Part shown: one piece after another, positions 6,843 to 14,200 of the stretch | How positions within the stretch are numbered: position 1 is the first letter of the stretch | Layout of the letters: every line of letters begins with the position of its first letter | Assembly (NCBI GenBank): GCA_021813875.1 | Contig: JAKAJF010000002.1 | Location: forward strand, 1 to 24,268 | From: a bacterium | GTDB taxonomy: Bacteria > Patescibacteriota > Patescibacteriia > Patescibacteriales > JAKAJF01 | DNA length: 24,268 nt | Direction: 5' to 3' | Notes under the pieces: generated by a model | What the model saw: only the letters and a program-made list of their open reading frames with translations | Told to the model about the DNA's origin: nothing | Database searches by the model: none | Program-made: the position numbers and the translations under genes

Positions 6843-7679
6843 TTAATTAGTCGTTGAAGTCGCGTTGTCGTTCGCCGGAGCCTGGTTATCGATCTTCTGG
6901 ATCGCCTGGCTGGCCTGGGCCAGCTTATCGACCGTCCCGTTATAATCCTTCTCGTCGAACATCTTTTCAGCCTCATCCAATGACTGTTCTATCTGGGCTC
7001 CGCTATCGGCCGGCTTGGAGGCGCTGGCCTGGGGAACGGCCTGGCTAGCGGCGTCGCCGAGCTGCATGCCCTTGTTATCCTTGCCGGCATCGGCTCCGAA
7101 GACGTTATTATCCTCTTCGGCCGGGGCGGCGTTATCTTTGGGGGGGACCGGCACCGCATCCTCTTTCTTGATGGCGCCCATCTTGGCCAAACGGCTCTTC
7201 ACGACCTTGATCTCGGTCTTGAAGTCATTAGATAACTGTTCGACCTGCTGGTCTTTGGCCTTATCATTATCCTGAAGGACTTGGGTGATCTCCTTGGCGC
7301 GGTTGGAAGCGAATTCGACCCCGAGCTGGACCCGTTCCTTCTCATTGAAGGCGAAAGTGGCCCGGGCTTTTTCGCTGATGATCTTGGCTATATATAAGGA
7401 ATCTCCGGGTTTAGAATTCTGGGAAGCGATGACGCTCGCAAAAGCGCTGCCAGCGGCGAAGAACATGATCAGAACCACCGCCCAGACAGGCTGGGACACC
7501 CGGGCCAAGGCACTGAAAGGGAAGATGTTCTTGAGCACCTCGAAACGGCTCGCCTTATAAGGAGCTTCTCCCTGGCAGATCTGGTTATATAAAATCCCCC
7601 TTGCCTCAGTTTTCCACTGGGAAGAAGGTTTTACGATTTTCAGCCTATTCAATTTTTTTATCAATTCCCTTTCGGTCAT
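6843..7679 (-). CDS. DUF5667-type membrane protein, presumed anti-sigma partner of the ECF factor
   Basis: The 278 residues divide into an N-terminal cytoplasmic part of about 64 residues, one transmembrane helix (about 65-86) and an extracytoplasmic part. The latter opens with PGDSLYIAKIISEKARATFA (91-110), the DUF5667 signature, in a long charged helix to about 165. A Pro/Ala/Asp-rich linker (175-225), a second short helix pair (228-264) and a polar tail follow. The ATG lies two bases after the sigma factor stop codon. Its Shine-Dalgarno GGAGGA is formed by the last two Glu codons of the sigma gene, so the two genes are probably translationally coupled. The anti-sigma role is inferred from gene order and topology. 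A zinc-binding HXXXCXXC motif of ZAS-type anti-sigma factors is absent. Confidence 0.75.
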   Translation of the reverse strand: MTERELIKKLNRLKIVKPSSQWKTEARGILYNQICQGEAPYKASRFEVLKNIFPFSALARVSQPVWAVVLIMFFAAGSAFASVIASQNSKPGDSLYIAKIISEKARATFAFNEKERVQLGVEFASNRAKEITQVLQDNDKAKDQQVEQLSNDFKTEIKVVKSRLAKMGAIKKEDAVPVPPKDNAAPAEEDNNVFGADAGKDNKGMQLGDAASQAVPQASASKPADSGAQIEQSLDEAEKMFDEKDYNGTVDKLAQASQAIQKIDNQAPANDNATSTTN

Positions 7680-7681
7680 TT

Positions 7682-8239
7682 TTATTCCTCCATTATTTTT
7701 TTCAAAGCCTTGAGCGCCCGGTAGATGAGCACCCTGGTATTGACGTTGGATTTATCTAAAATCTTCGCGATCTCTTTTATGGAGAATTCCTCGATGAATC
7801 TCAAGACTATTATCTCGCGATACTCATCCTTGAGCTCCATCAATTTCTTCTCGACGACAGCCAGATCGAAGGTGAGTTCGGCGCGCTTCAGCAGATCCTG
7901 GTCCTCGTCGATCTTGTTCTCAAGCTCTTCGCCTTCGCCGCTCATAGTGGTGACGGCCCTGGCGGATTTCTCCCGATAATAATCGACGATCGAATTGCGC
8001 GCGATCTTATAGATCAGAGATTTCAAAGTCTTATAATCACTGATAGCGTTGCTCCGGATATAGTTCCAAGCCTTTAAAAAAATAAGCGACGTCAGATCCT
8101 GCGCCTCTTCGATGTTGCCTATCTTGAAATAGACGAACCTGAATATCTTATCGGTATACAAGTCATAGGCCTCTATGAACGCTTCTTCGTCCTTGCTCTT
8201 CAACCGGGAAAAAAGCATTTTTTCCTTTAAAATGGACAT
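7682..8239 (-). CDS. ECF-subfamily RNA polymerase sigma factor
   Basis: This 185-residue protein has the two-domain layout of sigma-70 family group 4. Region 2 covers about residues 18-90, with YDLYTDKIFRFVYFKIG and the polymerase-binding/-10 part AQDLTSLIFLKAW (46-58). A charged linker follows, and region 4 covers about 125-182, with LKDEYREIIVLRFIEEFS and the helix-turn-helix SIKEIAKILDKSNVNTRVLIY. It should direct core polymerase to a small promoter set, with activity held back by the downstream membrane protein. No Shine-Dalgarno precedes the ATG at 8239. The upstream minus-strand sequence has TGTAAC about 15 bases before ACGAAT, which could be an ECF-type, perhaps autoregulated, promoter, but this is weak. 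No other copy of that pair was found in the window. Confidence 0.92.
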   Translation of the reverse strand: MSILKEKMLFSRLKSKDEEAFIEAYDLYTDKIFRFVYFKIGNIEEAQDLTSLIFLKAWNYIRSNAISDYKTLKSLIYKIARNSIVDYYREKSARAVTTMSGEGEELENKIDEDQDLLKRAELTFDLAVVEKKLMELKDEYREIIVLRFIEEFSIKEIAKILDKSNVNTRVLIYRALKALKKIMEE

Positions 8240-8569
8240 CGGCTATTACTAATTAATAATTCGTTAAAAATGGAAAATTGTTACACTTGGGGGTATCGCC
8301 CCAAAAAGCCGCTATTTAATTTTGGCGGGCTTAAAAACCATCCAAGCCATATTTCCTAAAAAATACGGCTTTTCTTCTAAAATCTTTAGCGGGATTCCAT
8401 TCCAGCTTTAGAAGTAAAAAATTTATTCTTAAAATACCACAGCCGCCGAGAAAAGGCAATATTGCCGCCTCTGCCATCTAAAAATTTTCCCCGCCGGTCC
8501 CGCATCCGGGTCGGCCGTTCAAGATTCTTATTTAAACTTGATTTTTTTAGAGAAATATGAGAGCATATT

Positions 8570-8597
8570 TTTAAGTCCAAGAAATCATGGACTTAAA
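8570..8597. promoter_or_regulatory. Operator-like inverted repeat 1 upstream of the winged-helix gene
   Basis: Perfect 10-base arms TTTAAGTCCA / TGGACTTAAA flank an 8-base spacer. The inner core AGTCCA-N8-TGGACT is identical to that of repeat 2, whose centre lies 65 bases downstream. Two sites with the same core and the same spacing are what a dimeric DNA-binding protein would use. Confidence 0.65.
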
Positions 8598-8632
8598 TAA
8601 AGGCAGATTATCAAAGGTTGATACTTTTTTCT

Positions 8633-8664
8633 GACTTTAGTCCAGAATAACCTGGACTAAAGTC
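8633..8664. promoter_or_regulatory. Operator-like inverted repeat 2 directly before the winged-helix start codon
   Basis: Perfect 12-base arms GACTTTAGTCCA / TGGACTAAAGTC flank an 8-base spacer. The site ends nine bases before the ATG at 8674 and would cover the -10 or leader region of that gene. The spacer sequence differs from repeat 1 while its length is the same, which argues for protein binding rather than recent duplication. An RNA hairpin blocking translation initiation is the main alternative. Confidence 0.7.
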
Positions 8665-8673
8665 CTTAAAATA

Positions 8674-8946
8674 ATGCCCGAAGCAAATTTCTCACAACCG
8701 CAAAATACTTCTCAACAAAATGAGAATTTGATCTGGCTCTCCGTTTCGGAGGCGGCAAAAATCGGGGGCGTACAAGCAAAGACCATCAGGCGCGCCATCC
8801 AGGCCAAGACTATCAGATATAAGATCGTGAAGAATCGATATTTGATCGAATTCTCCTCGGTCATCGCTTTCCTCAATACCTCCACCAAGCTGAAGAATAA
8901 ATTGAACCAATCCGGCCTCGGGCAATACGTGGAGAAATGGAAATGA
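8674..8946 (+). CDS. Small winged-helix (excisionase/MerR-like) DNA-binding protein
   Basis: This 90-residue protein has a polar N-terminus (1-18). WLSVSEAAKIGGVQAKTIRRAI (about 21-42) is the helix-turn-helix of the excisionase/MerR-like 'helix_turn_helix' group, followed by a wing with IRYKIVKNRYLIE (47-59) and a C-terminal helix. It is likely a transcription regulator acting on nearby DNA; the paired inverted repeats just upstream are obvious candidate targets. No integrase or phage gene is nearby, so a recombination role as an excisionase is not supported. No Shine-Dalgarno is visible (CCTTAAAATA before the ATG). An intrinsic terminator follows 20 bases after the stop codon, then the histidine kinase. 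Confidence 0.82.
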   Translation: MPEANFSQPQNTSQQNENLIWLSVSEAAKIGGVQAKTIRRAIQAKTIRYKIVKNRYLIEFSSVIAFLNTSTKLKNKLNQSGLGQYVEKWK

Positions 8947-8966
8947 TTCCGGAATCCTTCATCTGG

Positions 8967-8992
8967 AAAAAGAGCTCCCGAGCTCTTTTTTT
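8967..8992 (+). terminator. Intrinsic terminator between the winged-helix gene and the kinase
   Basis: AAAAAGAGCT / AGCTCTTTTT arms enclose a CCCG loop, followed by a run of T (eight in all from 8985). The T tract ends only 12 bases before the ATG of the histidine kinase, so it may act as an attenuator for that gene as well as the end of the winged-helix transcript. Confidence 0.85.
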
Positions 8993-9004
8993 GTACCTTG
9001 AAAA

Positions 9005-10768
9005 ATGTTAAGATTCAAATATGCCAAAGAGGGAAAAAAATTCCGGACCAAACTTTTTAAGATCTTCATCTTGATCTCCTTGGTCCCTCTCATCATCATC
9101 TCTTACGATAGCCTCTCGGTCACCATCCGCACCAGGGAGAAGAATATCGCCGAGCTGCAGGCCTTGGCGATCGAAAATACGAGCGACAAGGTGAAGAAAT
9201 TCCTCGACCAGAAGATGGAGGTCTTCAACCTCATCGTCAGCGGCGAAGCGGATGACATAAGAGAGATCGACGCCGCCAACCTCGATCATCTCATCGAGAG
9301 CCTCAAGGAATCGGCCGGCGACGTCGAAGAGATCAGCTTTGCCAGCCGGAACGGCCAAGAGCTGGTCAAGCTTTCCCAGGATCCCAAACTTCTGAACATC
9401 AGCGACAGTCCGGAATTCATCACCGCCGCGGCTGGCCAGAATTATTTCAGCGGAGTCGTCTATACCGATAAAGGTCCGGTGATGCGGATGGCTTCCCGGA
9501 TCGAGAATAAGAACCAGCAGATCATCGGCATCATCGCCGCCACCATCGATCTTAACCCTGTCCAGGGCATCCTGGAAAAGATCAAGCTCGGTTCGACCGG
9601 CTTCGTCTACCTGGTCGATGATGCCGGCAGGCTCATCGCCTCTTCCAACAATTACGCTCCGGCGGGAGAACCGCTCTTGGAGGTTCCGCTCGTCAAGGAC
9701 ACGGTCGCCGGCAATCTGCACGACGGCCTGGCCTCGGAGGAACAATACACCGACCGTCTCGGACAGAAGGTGATTTTTGCCAGCCGGCCCATGGGCAAGG
9801 TCAACTGGTTCGTCATCAGCGAATGGCCGCGGGACGACGCCTATAGCGTCATCAACGAGATCCTTCTGCGCTCCGCCATCATCATCGCCTCAAGCCTCAT
9901 CCTGATCCTCATCCTGGCTTTTGTCTTTGCCAGACAGGTCGTAAAACCTATAGAGATCCTTAAAGAAGGGGCGAGACAGATAGCCGGCGGCAACCTGGAT
10001 TACTGCCTGGACCTGGAAACGGATGACGAATTCGCCGCCTTGAGAGAAAGATTCAACGAGATGATAAAGGCCCTGAAGGAGAATAAGAAGCTGAAGGATG
10101 AATTCGTCTTCATCGCCGCCCACGAACTCCGGGCTCCGGTAACCGCCATCAAGGGCTACCTTTCCATGGTCCTTGACGGCTCGTTCGGCCGGATACCGGT
10201 CGCCGCGGAGAAGAACCTGAAGATCGTCGAGGGCGCCAACGAACGGCTGGTTCAGCTCGTGCAGGATCTCCTGGAAGTGGCCCGCAACGAATCCGGCACC
10301 TTGAAAGTCAGCCTCTCGCCCCTGAAAATAAGCGAAAGCATCCAGACCGTCATCAAAGAACTGTCGCCCATGGCCGGACAAAAGGGTCTCAAGATCGTCT
10401 ATAAAGACCCCTTCGAGAAAAATGTCCAGGCCGACGCCTTCAAATTGAAAGAAGTCTTGGTCAATCTGGTGACTAATGCCATCAAATACACTCCGACTTC
10501 CGGAGAAATCCTCATCAGCCATGAGATCAAGGGCAAGGAACTCCTGACTTCCGTCAAGGATAGCGGCATAGGCATCGCGCCGGAAGATATGGGAAAATTA
10601 TTCAATAAATTTTATAGGGTCAAGACAGAGGAGACGGCCAAGATCGAGGGCACCGGCCTCGGACTTTTCATCTCCAAAGAAATAGTCGAACGGATGGGCG
10701 GCCGGATCGAAGTCGAATCCCAACCCGGCAAAGGCAGCACCTTCAGCTTCAGCCTGCTCATATCTTGA
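9005..10768 (+). CDS. Membrane sensor histidine kinase (Cache-HAMP-HisKA-HATPase)
   Basis: This 587-residue kinase has TM1 at about 18-34 and an extracytoplasmic Cache-type sensor domain at about 40-285; its second half contains GSTGFVYLVDDAGRLIASS, typical of dCache. TM2 is at about 288-310, HAMP at 312-363 and the dimerisation/phosphoacceptor domain at about 365-432 with H373 in FIAAHELRAPVTAIKG. The ATP-binding domain at about 475-585 has the N box (LVNLVTNAIKY, 485-495), G1 (DSGIGI, 519-524) and G2 (GTGLGL, 549-554). All catalytic motifs look intact. No response regulator is encoded within the window, so its partner is elsewhere. The start has no Shine-Dalgarno and an in-frame stop just upstream, so no longer form exists. 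Its ligand cannot be predicted; Cache domains often bind small molecules. Confidence 0.93.
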   Translation: MLRFKYAKEGKKFRTKLFKIFILISLVPLIIISYDSLSVTIRTREKNIAELQALAIENTSDKVKKFLDQKMEVFNLIVSGEADDIREIDAANLDHLIESLKESAGDVEEISFASRNGQELVKLSQDPKLLNISDSPEFITAAAGQNYFSGVVYTDKGPVMRMASRIENKNQQIIGIIAATIDLNPVQGILEKIKLGSTGFVYLVDDAGRLIASSNNYAPAGEPLLEVPLVKDTVAGNLHDGLASEEQYTDRLGQKVIFASRPMGKVNWFVISEWPRDDAYSVINEILLRSAIIIASSLILILILAFVFARQVVKPIEILKEGARQIAGGNLDYCLDLETDDEFAALRERFNEMIKALKENKKLKDEFVFIAAHELRAPVTAIKGYLSMVLDGSFGRIPVAAEKNLKIVEGANERLVQLVQDLLEVARNESGTLKVSLSPLKISESIQTVIKELSPMAGQKGLKIVYKDPFEKNVQADAFKLKEVLVNLVTNAIKYTPTSGEILISHEIKGKELLTSVKDSGIGIAPEDMGKLFNKFYRVKTEETAKIEGTGLGLFISKEIVERMGGRIEVESQPGKGSTFSFSLLIS

Positions 10769-10769
10769 C

Positions 10770-10798
10770 TTTACACCTCTTCTAAAAAATTTTATAAT
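10770..10798 (+). promoter_or_regulatory. Near-consensus sigma-70 type promoter
   Basis: TTTACA (10770-10775) and TATAAT (10793-10798) are separated by exactly 17 bases. The -35 box begins two bases after the kinase stop codon. It would start transcription near 10805 and serve the small coiled-coil gene and probably the giant gene behind it. Confidence 0.7.
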
Positions 10799-10915
10799 AA
10801 AAATAGTTATACACATCTTTATTAACAATTTATCAAGACTCCGGACTTTAAGGCCCTTTTGACAAGCAAGGGACTGAAAACCTTAGCCGGAGCCTTAAAC
10901 ATAAACCCCCATTTT

Positions 10916-11194
10916 ATGTTTAAACTCTTCGCCTCTTCAAAGCTCCAGAAGCTTACTTCTCGGGTGCTTAATTCTAAAACTACCTATATCATCTTATTCT
11001 TAGTGATACTGGCCCAATTTTTATTGGTCAGTATCATTTTTTTTAGAGACAGACAGGCTTCCGAGATTCTCAACGATAAATTGAACTTCATGGAAGGCCA
11101 GCAGGCCCAATTGGATAATAAACTTAATATTTTGCAATCCAATCTCATGCGCATGACCGCCCAGCTTTATCGCCTGGAGGGTAATTCAAAATAA
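10916..11194 (+). CDS. Small single-pass membrane protein with coiled coil
   Basis: From the ATG at 10916 the product has 92 residues: a basic N-terminus (1-21), one transmembrane helix (about 22-43, ending IIFFRDR) and a Gln/Asn/Leu-rich heptad region (about 46-88) that should form an extracytoplasmic coiled coil. A TTG at 10859 in the same frame would add 19 residues; neither start has a clear Shine-Dalgarno. Size and layout resemble septum or assembly coiled-coil proteins in general, but no family is recognised. It follows the promoter at 10770-10798 and lies 67 bases before the giant surface protein, so an accessory role in handling that protein is possible but not shown. Confidence 0.65.
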   Translation: MFKLFASSKLQKLTSRVLNSKTTYIILFLVILAQFLLVSIIFFRDRQASEILNDKLNFMEGQQAQLDNKLNILQSNLMRMTAQLYRLEGNSK

Positions 11195-11219
11195 ATTTTT
11201 TATATAAAATTAATTTTTT

Positions 11220-11261
11220 GGCGGACAGCCTGAAAGCCGTCCGCAAACGGAGGGAAAAAAT
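11220..11261 (+). promoter_or_regulatory. Leader hairpin and Shine-Dalgarno of the giant gene
   Basis: GCGGACAGC / GCCGTCCGC (one mismatch, six-base loop, 11221-11244) is followed by GGAGGG at 11249-11254, seven bases before the ATG. This is the best ribosome binding site in the window. The hairpin has no T tract, so it is more likely an mRNA-stabilising leader than a terminator. Confidence 0.7.
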
Positions 11262-14200
11262 ATGCATACCTTCAAGCAAAAGCTTATGAAGCTGACCGTC
11301 TGGTCGGTGATTTTTGCTACCATCATCTGGAGCATCGGCATGCCCGTCAGCGTGCTGGTCTTGCCGACCATCGCGGCTGCCTCGAATATCACCGAAGCGA
11401 CCGCGCCGACGGAACTCTTAACCAATCCGCAGACGTCGGCCAAAGGCAACGCGGTCGTGGCCATGGACAGTTTTTCCTTGGTCCAAACTTCCGGCGCCGC
11501 CACTCTGGCCTCAGTCAGCGTCGAGGTCGTCGACCCTGACGCAAGCGGCTTAGCTTCAGCCGATATCGCTTCCGTCTCTTTGAGACAAGAAAGCGGAGCT
11601 ACGCCCGGCTTCCAAGAGGCGCAAGACACTTTGGTCGCCGGCGCCTCGGTTTCCAACCCGACCATCGGCTCCCCTGTCACCCTGACCCCGACGTCGCCGG
11701 TGGCTATCGGCGCCACTCCGGTCCAATTCTATATCGTCATAACCCTCGCCGCCTCTCCGACCAATGGCCATCACCTCACCATCAACTTTCCGACCGGCTA
11801 TGGCACCGATAATTCCGCCAATACCGTCGGCACGCCCTTGACCGGAACCAAAGTCTTGGCTATTGACATGACCAGTCCGACTATTTCCAAAGTGGAAAAG
11901 ATCAACCCCCAGGCCGTCAACGTCACCTTCTCCGAACCGGTCTCCGATACGGCCGCGACGACTACTAGCTATACTTTCAGCGACAACCTTTCCGTGACCG
12001 GAGTCTCTAGGCAGAATTCCAGCATCTATACTGTTTATGCCAATAACAATATCACCACTGGCTCGACGACTCTGACCGTCAGTTCGGCCGTCCTGGATCT
12101 GGCCGGCAATGCCAACGCCTCGACCAGCCCCGTCACCATCGTCGAACCGAATAAGGTCAAGATCAGCGAAGTCATGTACGGGACCAATACCGATACGACC
12201 AATGAATTCGTCGAGCTTTATAACGGCAGCCCCGCGCCGGCCGATGTTTCGGCCTATAAATTGCATATCAGGAACGCCAGCGGCACGGACACGAATGTAC
12301 CGCTGACTTTCGCCACTTCCTCTATCCCGGCTTTCGGATTTTTCCTGATCGCGCCCGATGGCGCCAACGTCGGCGCGACGCCGGACGCCACTTACAGCAC
12401 TTCGACCGCCGAGCTGGTCGCCAACGGCGGCGTCTATATAAGTAAGAGCGCCTCAGCCGGCGTGGATGTGATCGACAAGCTCGGCTGGGGGACCCAGCCT
12501 CCCGGAGGCTTTGAAGGCTCCCCCGCCTCGGCCTTCGGCCTCGGCTCTTCTCTGGAGCGCAAGGCTTTCGGAGACGCCACTTCTACCGATATGATGAGCG
12601 GCGGCAAATACGAAACCCAAGGCAACAGCTGGGATAGCGACAGCAACTCTTTCGATTTTGTCTTAAGATCCAGCCCCCAACCTCAAAACTCCCTCTCGCC
12701 CGCCGAATCCAATATGGGCGGCGGTGGCGGCGGCGGTGGCGGCGGCAACGGCCCCATGATCAACCATATGCCCGTCAACCTGGCTTCGACCGGTAGTAAC
12801 TTGGCGATCATGGCCCAGATGGGTGATCCCCAGACCCCGGTTAACCAGCTTACCCCCGAACTCCACTATATGATCGGCGACGGCACTCCCGGCGACAATA
12901 CCCCCAGCCAATATACCGCCGCGGTAGGTACTTATGAAGGCAATGGCTTTTTCCAATTCGTCATCCCTCAAGCGACCGTCGATGGTAGTCTTGCTAATGG
13001 GGTTTATTATTATTTAAAACTCACCTCCTCAAGCGGGACGAAATTAATGTCTAATAATCCGACCGCCGATTCGAGCGGCCTGGAAGCCAATGTTGCCCAA
13101 AATCCTTTCAAAATAACGATCCAAAACGGCTCCGGCTGGACCAAGCATAATATCACCGGCACCCTCCAGGATCAGGCCGCTTCGCCGATAGCCGGAGCTT
13201 TCGTCTTCCTGGAAGGCACAGGTTACGCCACCACCACGGCGGCCGACGGCACCTTCTCCCTGACCGGGGTCAAGGATGGTATCTATAATTTGATCATGGC
13301 CAAAGACGGCTACTATCAAGGTAATTTCAACAACATTTCTTTGAACGGCAGCAATTTCGACGTCGGCATCTATCCCCTGAGCGCCGGTTCCGGCGGCGGC
13401 ATGACCGGAGATTCAACCCAGCCGACAGTCAAATGGACCGGTCCGAACGACGGCATGACCGGCATCCCCCCGGGCGTGGATAATTTTCAGATCTTCATCG
13501 GCTTTTCCAAAGATCTGGACGGCTCTACCTTCAATAATACCAATGTTTACCTGACTACGGACGGCTCCACCCCCGTCGCTTCGACAGTCGTTTATGACAA
13601 TAATCCGGCCGGCCGGGCCGCCAATACCCCGCCCGATCCTTATCTGGGCATCGTCAACCCCCCTAGTGGCGGTTTCGCGGCCAATACTACTTATTATCTG
13701 GTGATGACCGGCAACGTGCGCGATACGGCCGGCAACCCCCTGCAAGGAAACCGGGCGCAGGGAGGGCACGTCATCTCTTTCACGACCGGCAGCAACTTCA
13801 TGGGCGGCGGCGGCATGGGCACGTCCTCGAGCGGTTTCACTTACGGCTCGGGCGACATGAGGCCGCCTTTCGTACTGGGCACCATCCCCTTCGACGGCAC
13901 CATGGACGTCGTCCCCAATACCAAAATAAATATCGGCTTCTCCGATCCTATGGACCAGTCCTCGATCATGACGGCCGGCAACCTGAAATTATATAAGGTC
14001 GACATCGTCAATAACGCCGAAAGTCTTACTCCGATAACGATATCCGCCTCTGTGGATACTTCCCAAAAGATTGCCATCCTGACGCCTTCAAGCAACCTGG
14101 CGGCCGGCAAATACCGCATCGTCGTCACCGGCGCCCTGAAGAGCGCGACCGGCATTTTCATGGGCGATCCCGCCACCGGACAGAACACTTCTTCTTCGGA

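Larger units (their letters stand above)
8240..8673. other. Divergent intergenic region between the sigma and winged-helix genes
   Basis: No credible gene is seen. The region holds a TTGGGG/CCCCAA hairpin (8287-8304), a hairpin AAGCC..GGCTT (8344-8371) with inner ATTT/AAAT pairing, a perfect 12-base palindrome GGCAATATTGCC (8455-8466), a GC-rich block around 8490-8518, and the two matched operators described separately. A TTGATA at 8618-8623 is a possible -35 for the plus strand, but no convincing -10 stands at the usual distance. Confidence 0.55.

Noticed and set aside
8386..8580. 64-residue minus-strand frame in the sigma/winged-helix gap
   Set aside because: Basic, low-complexity translation overlapping the GC-rich palindromic block and operator 1; no start signal.
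8674..8946. Phage or integrative-element excisionase
   Set aside because: The fold fits, but there is no integrase, attachment-site repeat or phage gene nearby, so a transcription regulator is the better call.
11221..11244. Terminator between the coiled-coil gene and the giant gene
   Set aside because: The hairpin is followed by A-rich sequence and the Shine-Dalgarno rather than by T residues, so a leader stem is more likely.
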